Of a stretch of 64,000 nt of DNA, positions 11,632 through 23,372 are shown piece by piece; the first letter of the stretch is position 1, and every line of letters starts with the position of its first letter. This stretch comes from Cyclaneusma minus (Eukaryota; Ascomycota; Leotiomycetes; Marthamycetales; Marthamycetaceae), in NCBI GenBank assembly GCA_037179335.1, contig JAKZHN010000062.1:1-64000 (forward strand), in the 5' to 3' direction. Position numbers and translations under genes: made by a program. The notes under the pieces were generated by a model that was not told where the DNA came from, made no database searches, and worked only from the letters and a program-made list of their open reading frames with translations.

Positions 11632-14372
11632 ATGTCCACCCCCTCAACAACCGGGCACATGACAGCCCCCGGATCCCACGTCCCCGTCAACACCACCCGC
11701 ACCCCGCACCCCCTCGACCAACTCTCCGTCTCCGAAGTCCTCCGCGCCCGCCAAACCATCATCTCCATCTTCCCCCGCTCCATCAATCTCATCTTCCGCG
11801 TCATCACCCTCCGCGAGCCTCCCAAGCACGAATTATCCAAATTCTTGGAAGCCGAACATGCGGGAAAGATTACCAGCAGCACATCTCGTCCTGCTCGTCT
11901 TGCTGATGTCCAGTATGATGTTTATAAGGGAGAGGAGGTGCCTGATTATACGGAATCGATTGTGGATGTTGTGACTGGGAAGGAGGTTGAGAGGAGGGTT
12001 GTGGGGAAGGAGAAGTTGGCTTCGTTGATGGTGTATGATCCTTTCTATCTACCCCCTCACCCTCCTAATCGCCTAAGATGAACAGGAAATATCTCCTAAC
12101 ACTCACCAGCACCGAATTTCGCACCTTTCCCGAAATCTGCGAGTCCTCCCAACTCTTCAAAGACGCCATCGCCGAATTCGACATTCCAGAGGGATTCGTG
12201 ATCACCATTGGTATGTTCTTGTTCAAGTCAGTAGTGAAATTATGCTAATCCTGATACCGTGAAAAGACCCCTGGCCATACGGCGGCCCAGACGTCGGCGA
12301 AAACGTCGGCCGCCTAACCCAAGGCCTTGTGTATGCACGAGATACACGAAATGGCGGCGACGACGCAAACCACTACGCCTACCCCATCCCCATCATCCCC
12401 GTCGCAGATACTTATGCCAAGAAACTCATCCGTATTGACCGCTGCGCCACCGGCGGTCTTTCCGATCCCGTGATACCCTCCAAGCCCACGCATCCGAAAA
12501 ACATCCTAGACCATTGCAAGCCGGCAAATTACTATCCGGAGCTGATTGATAGGCCATTGAGGACGGATATGAAGCCGTTGAATGTTGTGCAGCCTGAAGG
12601 ACCGAGTTTCAAGGTTAGTGATGAAAGTTTGGTAGAGTGGCAGAAGTGGAGGTTTAGGGTGGGGTTTAACCATAGGGAGGGCGCGACGTTGCATGATGTG
12701 AGGTATGAGGGGAGGAGTGTGATGTATCGGATGAGTATTAGTGAGATGACGGTGCCGTATGGGGATCCGAGGCCGCCTTTTCATCGGAAGGTATGTGATC
12801 TCTCAGTCTTCCCCTTTCAGTCTCCTTGACTTTTTCTGATCTTGCTTGTGAATTGTTCCTGTCGCACGTGGCGTTGGGTTTGGTTAAGAAGCATACAAAT
12901 GACAAAAGGGGTATCTGAGAAACTCGGGATGTCTTCGGCAGTTGCGAGCGAGGGAGTTGGATACGCATCCTATTTCCAGTCACTTTGAACTGCCACAATA
13001 TACCCTGCTAACTTTCATCACAGCAAGCCTTCGACTTCGGAGACGGCGGAGGCGGCCGAGCAGCCAACAACCTCTCTCTCGGCTGCGACTGTCTCGGCGT
13101 AATCAAATACTTCGACGGCGTCCTCATCGACCCCTCCGGCCAACCCAGCATCAGCAAAAACATCATCTGTCTCCACGAACAAGACAACGGCATCGGCTGG
13201 AAACACACCAACTACCGCACCGAGCGAGTATGCAACAACCCCCCTCTTTCCCACTTTCTCTATCAAAAATCATGTCAAAAAAGCTAATCTCACATCAAAC
13301 AGGCCGTAGTAACCCGCCTCCGCGAACTAGTCGTCCAATTCATCATCACCCTCGCAAACTACGAATACCTCTTTGCCTACAAGCTCGACAACGCCGGCAA
13401 TATAACCTTCGAAACCCGCGCCACCGGCATCGTCAGTGTTGTTTCCATTGATCCTGGAAAGACCTCGCCTTGGGGAAATGTGGTTTCGCCTGGTGCTTTG
13501 GCGCAAAACCATCAGCACATTTTCTCCTTACGTATGGACCCTGCCATCGACGGACCGCGCAACACAGTCGTTGTGGAAGAATCCCTCCCCATGCCATTTT
13601 CCCCAGAAACTAATCCATATGGCAATGGATACGAAGTCCGACAAACGAAGATCGAAAAGAGTTGCTTCTTCGACGCAAACCCTGCCACAAACCTAGTAGT
13701 GAAAATGACGAACCCAAATATCGTAAACGCAGTGTCAGGCAGGAATGTAGGATATAAGTTTGTGCCTAGTGCCAGTCAGTTGTTGCTAGCGCATGAGGAT
13801 AGTGTGGTGGCGAAGAGAGCGCAGTTTGCAAGACATCATGTTTGGGTTACGAAGTATCGGGATGGGGAACTTTGGGCTGGGGGGGAGTTTACGAATCAGA
13901 GTCAGAGGGAGTGTGATGGGGTGGCTGATGCGGTACAGAGGGGGGAGGGGGTGGAGAATGAGGATTTGGTGGTTTGGTGTACGTTTGGGTTGACGCATAA
14001 TCCGAGGGTGGAGGATTGGCCTGTTATGTGGGTTGTCCCCTGTCTTTTTCTTCGCTCCGTGTCTAGAGTTTTTGGAACTGCGTTTCGAAAATAGGGGTTG
14101 GTTGGGTTAGTGCTGAGACGATGAGGCTGACTGACTTCTCACTGCATAGGCCGGTCGAAATACACCAGATCCATCTCAGACCCGCCGACTTCTTCACTTC
14201 TAATCCAGCGCTCGATGTCCCGGGTAACAAGAACTTATCTTCTGCGTTGGCGCCCGGGTCGGATTCCTGCTGCGAGAAGGAAAGTGGTGATGTGCAGCAA
14301 GCAGCGACGACACATCTTCAAGGGGCGGGTCCGGATATCGATCCTAAGACGAAGGAGAAGAGCAAGTTGTAG
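11632..14372 (+). CDS. Copper amine oxidase with peroxisomal PTS1 (725 aa)
   Basis: Six exons join in frame: 11632-12032, 12110-12210, 12267-12790, 13024-13227, 13303-14027 and 14150-14372. The enzyme oxidises primary amines to aldehyde, ammonia and H2O2 using Cu(II) and a topaquinone made from its own tyrosine. Family blocks in order: DPWPYGGPD, TQGLVYARD, KPLNVVQPEGPSF, WQKWRFRVGFNHREG, SEMTVPYGDPRPPFHRK, LSLGCDCLG, ICLHEQDNGIGWKHTN, then the cofactor motif LANYEY (the first Tyr is the topaquinone precursor). Copper ligands are visible: the HxH of QNHQHIF and the His of LTHNPRVEDWPVM. The protein ends in Lys-Ser-Lys-Leu, and SKL is the classical peroxisomal import signal; this fits H2O2 production and the methylotrophic-yeast amine oxidases. 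ATG context is AAAAATGTCC. The junction of exons 1 and 2 was chosen because it restores the spacing of the family, using branch CTAAC just before the acceptor. All catalytic residues are intact. Confidence 0.93.
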
Positions 14373-14576
14373 ATGGAGGAGATTGTGATAGTATCCTTTG
14401 CAAGCTACTAGTCAGCTAGAAGGTCTATATAAGCGAGAGGGAGCTCTACAGCTCTTCTCTCTTCAGTCATCCTATTTCTTCTTTTCCTGACGCTTTGCAA
14501 GCTGCTGGACAATCGGACTAAAGGCAAGAATTTGACCAGAGGCAGTCCTGCCAATCCTAGCAGTACCAGTAGGCGT
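14373..14576. other. Convergent 3' spacer
   Basis: Short spacer between the amine oxidase stop and the end of the kinase-ankyrin gene. A TATATAAG sequence at about 14426 points to no gene. Confidence 0.5.
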
Positions 14577-17500
14577 TTAATTTATGACCCCAAGGCTAAT
14601 TAGCAGCCCGACAGTCTCCAAGTTTCCACAGTCCTTTGCCAGGCTTAAAGGCGTCTCTTTCATGCGACTCTGCGCATCCACGTTCGCACCTAATGTGAGC
14701 AGGGCCTCTGCTATTGCCGTATACTCAGCTCCAGCTTTTGAACATGCATAATGCAATGGCGTCTGCCTCTCCCAGCGATCCTTGGATTCAATATTCGCAC
14801 CTCGGTCCAAGAGAAGCTTAGCCGTGGAGGTGTGGCCATTTATAACGGCTTTATGCAGCGGCGTGAAGGCGTCTACCTCGGACATCTCGATATCCCCTCC
14901 TGCTGTAAGCAGTAGTTCGATTATTTCGTCATGTCATTTGCAGGCAGCTTGGCAGATAAAGCACATCTGGTGACCGTTCAGTTTGATTTCGGGTTTGGCT
15001 TTGTGTGTGAGGAGCAAGCTGACCATGGCTGCATTTCCATGCCCAACAGCGTAGCCGAGGGGTAGGCTATCCCAGGCGGGATAGGAGCCGTTGACAGGTG
15101 CGCCGCGATCGAGAACGCCTTTGACTACGGCAGTTTGGTTATTTCTGGCGGCCCAGACAAGCCATTGGCCCAACTGCAAGTCTGTGGTAGGGATGGCGTC
15201 GAGCAGGATTTCAACGACATCAGTATTGTCTCGCCAGCATGCTTCGCCAATCTTCAATAGATATCGACCAAATCCCACGGGCCGGCCTTCGAGGAGCAGT
15301 CGGACAGTGTCTACATGGCTTCCCTCGATAGCGCAAGCTAGGAGATCCTTCTTTGTCTCACGGTCCTCGGTCTCTACTAGTAGCGGGAACCCCCCATGGA
15401 GTAGATCCTTCAAAAAGGCTACGTCTCCATTCTTGGCAGCTATTATCAACGCGTAAAGTTAGCTAAGTCTAACAATTGGCGTTTGTCTCAAATACATGGG
15501 ATTGAACGACTCAAAAAGCGGTTGGGACTCAAGGTGGTGGGAAGGCCGAGGACAGAACTCACCGACTACTGCTAATTGAGCCCGCTCCTCCGTCTTTGAA
15601 TGTGGACTGGCTTGTACAGTATCACTAGTTTTTAGAGGACTATCGGCAGAAGAGTTCCCCGAAGAAATAGTCTCAGAAGCGGGCTTCACTGCCTTCGTGC
15701 TTTCTGATTTAGTATTCCAGCTAAGATGACCTTGCGAGCTGGCGGGAGTCGACGGCGATGTGAGATTGCTCGGATGTTTGGCAGAGATATGCGGGAGATT
15801 TGGGTTGGACGAATGTGACCCGTATCTTACGACCGAGCTCGTATCTAGTGAGGTCAATTCGCCGCGGCTGTGAGGTCGGGATGGATTTGCTTTTGACCCA
15901 GAAGTAGTTGCTTGGTCTTTGTCCTGGGATGTGAGAGTGCTCGGATGTTTGGGAGAAATATGCGGGAGATCTGGGTTGGACGAATGTGACTCGTGTCTTA
16001 CGACCGAGCTCGTATCTAGTAAGGTCGATTCGCCGCGGCTGTGAGGTCGGGATGGGCTTTCCTTCGACCTAGAAGTAGGTGCTTGATCTTTGTTCTCGGC
16101 GTCGTCCCACGAGTTCTCTTCATCAGACACGTAATCAGTATCATCTTCGCTGCTATCGTAATTACCATTGCAGCAGCTGCTAAAGTATACCTGTTGAACC
16201 ATGAGTTACTGTATGATGACGTACGATAACATGGGATAGAAAGATACATACGTGGTCATCCTGGTATTGCTGAATACTATCGAACAGCTCTGGTGCCTGA
16301 ACCCGACCCGTCGGTATTTCTTGTAACATTTGTCGCATCCACGTTAGCGGTTGTTGATCTTCATCTGCTCTTCCGGACTCACTCAAATGCCTTAGCCATG
16401 AATCAATAGCTGCCAGATTTGAGTGAGGATAATCTCCCGTGCCATTATTCCCGAAAAACCTTCTCTGATTCTCAAGAGTCTCTCCTCGCAGAACTGTAGT
16501 CATGTCCATATACACGAGGCCCAGAGACCAGAATCGGAAGCTTCGTTTCGAGGGGAATTCTTGACTACTTCTGGAGAAGCATAAGGGGCCGTGTGAGGCC
16601 CGCTGGTCCCTGTGGTTGTTCCGCTGGTCTTTCCTTGCCAATCATGTGCCTGGCCAAAGTCTGTAACATACACCTCGTTGTCTTTGATTAATCTATAAGG
16701 AAGATTAGTATTCGCACTCGCAGGTTCTGGCATATTGAAAGAGCCCACAGACCCCATGACGGAAAACGGACTTTCTTAACCTACATATTTTGTGGCTTGA
16801 TGTCTTTATGTCTGCAAAGCTGCCCGTGTAGATACTTGATCGCAGAAGCAAGACATCCATAGAATTTTCGAAGAGAATGGACTTTCTCGGGTGGGAAAGG
16901 CGACTGACTCAAGAAGACTCTGAGGTCGTAGTCCGCAATAGGGCGCATAAGTATCCCGATATTCTTGGGATCAGTGTAAGAGCTGCCTTGGTTAGTCGCG
17001 TATCAGAAGACTGCCGTAATGCATTCGAGAGCACAATATGTGAGACAGCTTACCCCACGAATTCCACAAGATGTCGATGTCCGTTTGACAACTTTTTCAA
17101 ATTGTGTAGTTCTCTCTCGAAGGACTGAAAGGAGCCTCGAGCCTGTCGATCAAAAATTCGGCGTCTGACAAATCGTTTCCGCTGGGTAACCTTAGCTTGG
17201 ACACGAAATCGCTTGAATGGGATCTTCGTACAGCATATTCTTCAAGGGATAATTTGCTTTGGACGGCGTCAACGTAACCGTAGCCACCACTACCAAGATC
17301 TCGTATATGCCTGAAGTACGTCTTGGGATCCGATCCTGTTACGCAATTTCCAATTGTTAATCAAGTTCTTCTGGGACCAGAGCGCGTACTACGTACCGAA
17401 GTGTCGGTGTTTTCCTCCACCTGTCTCCAGGTCCATGGCCTTCTCGCACTCATCTGTCACCACCAGACCTTGTATCTCTATGAACTTGATCCTAGCGCTT

Positions 17501-17808
17501 ATCGATTTGATGATGGTCGGCGGAAGGGTGTCTTTGGTATAAGGTATTGAGAAATCCTTGAGTTCTTCGTCCACAAACTTATCCATCGCGGCGTGTAGCT
17601 CCTCGCCCCTCAATGACAAGCGCAATACTGCATATGTCCTCGGTATCTTGCTCCATTTTTCCTTCCCAGCCGTTTTGAGAACGGCAGTAATCTTGTCGAA
17701 GTCACCATCGACAAGCCTCTTATCAGAATGTCTGACCCCGACTCCCGCAAAGATTATCTCCATGCTTTGCTCGAGAATGGCGTCTGCGGAACTGCTTCGA
17801 CCTTCCAT
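14577..17808 (-). pseudogene. Serine/threonine kinase with C-terminal ankyrin repeats, broken by a frameshift and an in-frame stop
   Basis: Seven exons fit: 17397-17808, 17232-17335, 17054-17181, 16785-16982, 16252-16692, 15563-16190 and 14577-15439; repaired length would be about 924 aa. The kinase domain has the glycine loop GSGGYGYV, a YARKRF strand with the ATP lysine, HKDIKPQN (catalytic loop, Arg to Lys), VTDFG, and APYASPEV. This is the fungal kinase family that often carries ankyrin or NACHT partners. After it come CC-containing and Ser-rich linkers with a two-copy 57-residue repeat, then about seven ankyrin units (for example TPLHKAVINGHTSTAKLLL). Lesion 1: between NEASD and WSLGLVYMDM (subdomain IX, near 16526) one base is missing, in the middle of an invariant D-x-W block. 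Lesion 2: TGA at 14934-14936 inside an ankyrin repeat, with the same frame open on both sides. The open frame is otherwise well kept, so the loss looks recent. Sequencing error could explain one lesion but less easily both. Confidence 0.8.
15757..16098 (-). repeat. Two-copy 171-bp in-frame tandem repeat in kinase-ankyrin linker
   Basis: Two neighbouring units encode 57 residues each. Both contain SRPHSRGE, LDTSSVVR, SHSSNP and LPHIS. The unit is a multiple of three, so the repeat keeps the reading frame. The boundary is approximate. Confidence 0.8.
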
Positions 17809-18786
17809 CGCGGCGACTCGAGCTGCCACTGCGCCGAATACTTGATTGACAGAGAGAGGGCATCTAGAGTTCCCACAAACGAAGTAATGGATAGGCAGAC
17901 TATCAAGAATCAACGAAAATTTGCAGACAGCAAAACAGAGTGTCAGAGACGAGGTTCCAGTCCCGAAACGCCTGCCCCGCCTTGCAGAATCATTTGGGGG
18001 CCGTTGAGAACATGATTTATTGGCTTCATGCGCTGACAAGGGGACAACATCGCAAACTGCCACATCACAGGCCCAAATGCAACATCCAATAACGCACCTC
18101 TCCTCCTACCATCTTTCGGGGAACGTGAGTAGGGAACGCAAGTATCGTCTGTTCACTGTTGAGCTCGCACGCCAGAGAAGAGAAGAGAAAATCAAAGAAC
18201 ATCCGGAAACCACCTGTGATCCAAACAATGACAATTCGCGTCTTCACAAAGGCCCTGTTCTCCGTCTCTTGGTCGTTGGTTGTTGAAGCTCGCTGAGTTT
18301 TTGCTGGAAGACTTGAGGCCACCCGCTACCTGTTCGGTGACCTGAAGCAAAGAAGGAGTTGCATCCAAACAAACGCTGCATCGTTGATCGTGCGATCAAT
18401 TCTCCGAGGTTTCTGTTCATGTGGGTCATGTGGGCTGCGGGGAGAAGACCGGGGTTCGGGTGACATGACCTTCCAATGTTCCCCGCGTGGGGACGGAAGG
18501 ATGAAGCGGGGGATAGGCACGCTACTCCACAGTCTAATGTAGTCTTCCGCGATGACATCTCGTTTGTAGTCATGGAATGGAAATGCATACCGTTGAAGGG
18601 CCATACATTTGACAGCTGTTAGTAAGGTAGTGAGGTAAGTTGGATACTTTTCTCAAGTCAAAGACTCAAATTCCCCGCTATCCTCTCATGAAACTTCATC
18701 CAACTTTATCTTATTGAAGTCCGTTTTCGATATCTTCAAAATCAGCGCCTTCAAACCTTCTTGATTGAAACGTGTCTGATTTCAAA
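17809..18786. promoter_or_regulatory. Divergent intergenic region between kinase-ankyrin gene and dihydroxyacetone kinase
   Basis: About 1 kb without a supported gene. The kinase frame stays open upstream of its ATG but has no family similarity there. The DAK ATG follows a pyrimidine-rich stretch and TTCAAAATGTCAG. Confidence 0.4.
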
Positions 18787-21336
18787 ATGTCAGACAAGCA
18801 CTACTTCCCAGAGACACTAGTCAATTCTCTTGTCCCTCGAGCTCTAGAAGCTTTAACCATCGCAAACCCAACTCTTTCTTTCATCGAGTCCGACAGAGTT
18901 GTGTTCAACAACACGCACAACCCCTACCGCGTATCCCTCATCTCCGGTGGCGGCTCAGGCCATGAGCCAGCTTGGGCTGGATATGTAGGAGATGGACTTC
19001 TCTCTGCCGTGGCATGTGGTGACATCTTCGCTAGTCCAAGCATGAAGCAAGTGTTATCTGCTATTGCAGCAGTTCCTTCTGATGAAGGTACGATCTTGCT
19101 CATCACGAACTACACTGGAGATAAGTTGCATTTCGGACTTGCGGCTGAGAGAGCTTTGGTGAATGGGTTGGCGAAGAAGGTTGCTGTGTTGCCGGCGACG
19201 GATGATGTTAGTATTGGGCGGAGGCAAGCTGAACGAGTGGGACGACGGGGGTTGGCTGGGAATGTTGTTAGTGAGTTTATTCCATTCCTATTTCAGGCAG
19301 GGCGGGTATGGAGCCGGAAGTTGTTTCGAAAATTGCAACCCAAGTGGGTTGTCGAAGTTGACCTGGGTAAGGGATCTTCGGATGAAAGGAAGAATCCTTG
19401 TTATCTGGTTGTAGAAAGGGTAAATCTACAGAACGAATCAGTTGATGTAGTTCGTGATTTCATCCGGGTGGTATTCAAGGTCGGATCCGAACCGCATAGG
19501 TTGGGCTAGAACCCCTCTCTCAACCTGTTCGACCTGTTGCCAGCCTTTTCTACTTCTCGGTGAAACTTGGGCGATGCTGTGTGGGCGATGCTGATGGACA
19601 GAAAACAGCTATGAAGATCCTTGGTGCTGCAGCTGCCAAAGAGTACAGCTTCGATCTTCTTGTGCAGGTCGGAAAGGCGGTGAATGAACAGCTGGTGAGC
19701 ATAGGATCAGCGCTTGATCATTGTCATGTACCGGGAAGGCAGAATCATGAGACGTTACCACGTGATGCGTGTTATGTTGGGGCTGGAATACATAATGAGC
19801 CAGTAAGTACCTAGCGTCTCTATTTTCAAGGCAATGTCTCTGCCTTTGAGGAAATGTCTTTTTCTTTATAAAAACCAGCTGCTGATGGTGTTTAGGGGGC
19901 TGAGAGGGTATCGCCAATTCCTCCCGTGGAAGATTTGATACATAAAATGCTTTCGCTTTTGTGCGACCACGAAGATGAGGAGCGAGCATTTGTCAAGTTC
20001 AACGATGGCGATGCTGTCGTTTTGCTGATTAACAACTATGGCGGGTTGTCAAATCTGGAGCTCGGTGCACTTACCCACGAGACTTTGCAACAACTTGGTT
20101 CATCTCCCTTATCCTCTACACCTCCAATTAGGCTTCCTCCCAGTCACCCATCAGCATCTCGACCAATTTTCTTGTTCACTTGAAACAGCATACTAACAGC
20201 TTCCCAGAAACCAAATGGCAAATCAAGCCCTGCAAAATCTATTCCGGCGGTTTCGAGACCTCGCTTAACGGCCCTTGCTTTTCTATCACGCTTTGTAACC
20301 TTTCTAATGCTGCGAAAAATTGTGAGTTGGAGGTGGAACAGCTGATGGATTTACTGGGTGCGGAGACGGGTGCGCCGAGTTGGCCTAATGTGAATGGGGA
20401 TTCGGGGACGAGGAGGGAAAAACCGCCGCTTCCGGTTATAGATACGGAGAAGCAGTCAGAGGTTGATGCTGGTGAGGATGTAAAGGGTAAGTTAAAACAT
20501 GACTCCTGTGTGGAAGGATGGATGTTGAGAGCGAGGCTTGGAATTGTTTGATGGGTTGAATTACTTGATGGGTCGTTGCTTGATAGATTGGAATTGCTTG
20601 ATGGGAAGGAAGCTAACTGCAAAAATTAGTTGAGCCGCGACTTCTGGCCGAGATTATTAGAAGAGGCTGTGAAAGGGCTATTGAAGCGGAGCCTGAGCTT
20701 ACGAAATGGGACATGACAATGGGTGATGGCGACTGTGGAGAAGGAGTCAAAGCAGTTTGCGAAGGTAATCTTTCCTAACTCCTCTGATTCTTTTCCCCCT
20801 AATCGAGTACGCATGACTGACAAGATGGACCAGCGATTCTCCAAAAATTGCACGACGGGAAAATAGCATCCACCGGCTCCATACTCACAGCCCTCCACAG
20901 CATAATCCACTCCATCGACGATATGGGCGGATCCCTCGGCGCAATAATCGGCATCTTCCTCTCCGCATTTTCCTCCTCCCTCCAATCTCTCTCCCGCGCT
21001 TCCCCAGAACTCAAGAAAAGCACCAAAGAAATAATATCACGTGCTCTGTCATCGGCGCTGGAAAGTTTGCAAAGCTATACTGGAGCGAGAGTTGGCGATC
21101 GGACGGTTATGGATGTGTTGATTCCTTTTACGGAGACGTTGGCAGAGGGGAGTATGAAGAAGGCGGTGGAGAAGGCGGAGAAAGCGGCGGAGAGGACGAG
21201 GGGGATGAGCGCGATGTTTGGGAGGGCTAGTTATGTGGGGGTGGGGAAGGGGAGGGAGAGTGTGCCGGATCCGGGGGCGTGGGCGGCGATGGTGGTTTTG
21301 AGGGGGATGGGTGAGGTGATTGAAGGTGGTTCCTGA
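18787..21336 (+). CDS. DAK1: Dihydroxyacetone kinase, ATP-dependent (599 aa)
   Basis: Six exons join in frame: 18787-19266, 19602-19802, 19896-20097, 20208-20486, 20630-20764 and 20834-21336. The product phosphorylates dihydroxyacetone (and glyceraldehyde) to the triose phosphate in glycerol and DHA detoxification. N-terminal DAK1 (K) domain: SGGGSGHEPAWAGYVG, ITNYTGDKLHFGLA, and GSALDHCHVPGR with the His that binds substrate covalently. Later come GIHNEP, FVKFNDGD, LLINNYGG and LGALTHET. C-terminal DAK2 (L) domain: MTMGDGDCGEG (the Asp ligands of Mg-ATP), DDMGGSLGAIIGIFL, ARVGDRTVMDVL and RASYVG...VPDPGAWA. Length is normal for single-chain fungal enzymes. The first intron (19267-19601, about 335 nt) is several times longer than the others and stays partly open in frame; its donor may be shifted by one codon. 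The start at 18787 gives the conserved N-terminal distance. Confidence 0.93.
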
Positions 21337-21527
21337 GACGAGGTTGTCAGCACATGAGTTTTTGACTGGCATATCAGTTTGATCGTGGTCTCAGAGTTGG
21401 CGTCTGAAGGGCTCCCTATCGTAACTGGGTCTGGCTGGGCCTTGTGGCTATGCGAGTATCAAACCTGGGCTGTAGTTTTGACTCACCCTTTTCACCAAAC
21501 TTCCATGCTAGGGTTCGCCGCTTCACT
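21337..21527. other. Convergent 3' spacer
   Basis: Short spacer between the DAK stop and the 2EXR gene stop; nothing else seen. Confidence 0.5.
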
Positions 21528-22709
21528 TTATTCTTCACCTAATCTGAAGTTCAACCTCTCCCATTTTGCCCTCCTTGTTGCCGCATCTTCCGTGCTCCAA
21601 ACGATATCATGATTCATCGCTCCCCGTGAGACTGAGCCGAAACCGGCCTCAACCTCGCCCATCTTTACTTTTCCATTTCTCACATCCTCTTCTTTGGGCG
21701 CCAACCATTGTTGCATGCCGTACACGCTGAGCCACTCAAATTTCTGTAGAAATATGCATCGAGGATCACGCGGAAAATCCGATAAAAACGGCGGCCAGTT
21801 GATAAGTTCCCCGGCTCGCATCACCCCCTCCCACTCTTCCTTGTCCGCCATTCTTAAGATCCGAAAATCAATTCTTTCGAGTCTCCATGCCGTGTTGAGT
21901 CCTTCTTCTGTGTCCTGGGACATCTTATTCAATAGCCAACGCCAAGAATTCCGGAAAGTGCGCAGTAACCATGAGTCCACCGGCTGTACCAAGGAAATCT
22001 CGTTCAGATAATCGCGGGGGCATTTTTGATAGGGCAAAATTGCTTGATATGATCTTACAGGATCCAATCTGCCATAAATTGACCCCATTCTAGGAGGCTG
22101 ATAGATTGGTTCCCAATCATCAGGGTCGTAGGTCTCCATGACCATAACAAACTGCCGGAGAGCGTGCATATTCATCAGCACCCGACTAGCTGTGGCGTAA
22201 TCCAGTCCAAACCATAGACGGTGATTAACAGCGAGGCGCTTCAGATGATGTTTCAACAAGGGGTGCGTAGACATGCGTTCCAAGGCTCGAATCATCCAGG
22301 CACCGATACAGAGGACGTCCCGGTCGAGATTGACGTAGAAAGGCTTCTCGTTGGCGGGGTTGTACATGTATCCTGGCAGAGAGCAATTCCAAGGTCCGCT
22401 TATCTCAGAGAGCTCTTGTTCCTCTGGCATGGGGCTGTCTGGGTGGAATAGGCTATAATACTGGAGGCATACTTCGCGCGCCGCTCTGCTAACATGCAAG
22501 AGCGGTGGCGGCGTATAGAAAGACTTGGGGGTTACGCGAAGCGTAATCGGTGGTTCGCTAGGGTCCCGTATTTCGAGTGGAGTACTGATATTTTGTGTTT
22601 GCATGTGGATAATGCGGGATGGAGTGCTACCCAGAGCAGCATAATGCCATATCTCCCATTGAAGCTCGGGGACTAGCCGGGAAAACTGAGGGAACGAGTT
22701 TGTAGACAT
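21528..22709 (-). CDS. 2EXR-domain protein, copy 1 (393 aa)
   Basis: Single exon. The N-terminus MSTNSFPQFSRLVPELQWEIWHY matches the 2EXR motif (F-x-x-LP-x-E-[IL]-R/Q-x-x-IW), a fungal domain of unknown function. Further marks shared with the next gene: PPLLHVSRAAREVCLQYYSLF, FYVNLDRDVLCIGAWM, ALERMSTHPLL, LINWPPF and a Lys/Arg-rich end. The start is set at 22709 because the motif begins directly after it; the frame is open further upstream without similarity. It has an adjacent same-strand paralog, and the similarity continues into their upstream flanks, so the pair arose by tandem duplication. No role can be assigned. Confidence 0.82.
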   Translation of the reverse strand: MSTNSFPQFSRLVPELQWEIWHYAALGSTPSRIIHMQTQNISTPLEIRDPSEPPITLRVTPKSFYTPPPLLHVSRAAREVCLQYYSLFHPDSPMPEEQELSEISGPWNCSLPGYMYNPANEKPFYVNLDRDVLCIGAWMIRALERMSTHPLLKHHLKRLAVNHRLWFGLDYATASRVLMNMHALRQFVMVMETYDPDDWEPIYQPPRMGSIYGRLDPVRSYQAILPYQKCPRDYLNEISLVQPVDSWLLRTFRNSWRWLLNKMSQDTEEGLNTAWRLERIDFRILRMADKEEWEGVMRAGELINWPPFLSDFPRDPRCIFLQKFEWLSVYGMQQWLAPKEEDVRNGKVKMGEVEAGFGSVSRGAMNHDIVWSTEDAATRRAKWERLNFRLGEE

Positions 22710-23372
22710 CTTGACCGTAGCTAGAAGCTCGCCGCTAGAAGCTATCGAATATCGATCTCGAGAGTTGCGTTGATTTGAGGAGGCAGAGAGGCTTTCAGAC
22801 TGGTCTAAGCAATGGTACTGAAGATGTAGATGGGTCTGATGGGAAAGGAAGGACAAGTTGGCGGATGTTGAAAGGTGCGGGGAGAGTGAACGCAGAACGA
22901 GGAAAAAAGCTTCGATGCCTAATACTGCGGGGAGCTCTTCTGTCTCCTTGGCTTGATCAGCTCGATGGTTGCCTAAACTTTAAAGTGACAAAAACTCTTG
23001 CACAGCAGGAAAAGTCAAGGATCATCACCCACCGTGCATTCTGTCGAGTACTTGTCACACTCACACCAAGAAATCTTGACCCGGTAACAAATGAGCGAAC
23101 AGTGCGTGACCCAGTCCATCCCCTTTCGGGGGTCCCTTTTTAACCGACAGGGAAGAAGCAATAGAGCCATTCCAAGTCCAGGTGGAGCTGTGAAAGATGT
23201 TCATCTGGCTGCTATGGAAAAGTCCTTGCAATGCTCCGATAGAAGTCATGAGGCGACAGGAGAGCAACACTTCGTGACCGGCTGGGCCTCACACAATGTG
23301 GGTGTCATATCTACATGTGTTGTAGTCATGAACCTCCATCTTCATCAACATTGCTGGCTTCGCCACTTTACT
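22710..23372. other. Spacer between tandem 2EXR genes, duplicated upstream flank
   Basis: Upstream flank of copy 1. A segment near 22770-23010 resembles the flank of copy 2 near 24580-24840, including GATGGTTGCCTAAA and AAACTCTTG. No separate gene seen. Confidence 0.5.

Noticed and set aside
14426..14433. TATATAAG box after the amine oxidase stop
   Set aside because: No plus-strand gene follows; the next gene is convergent.
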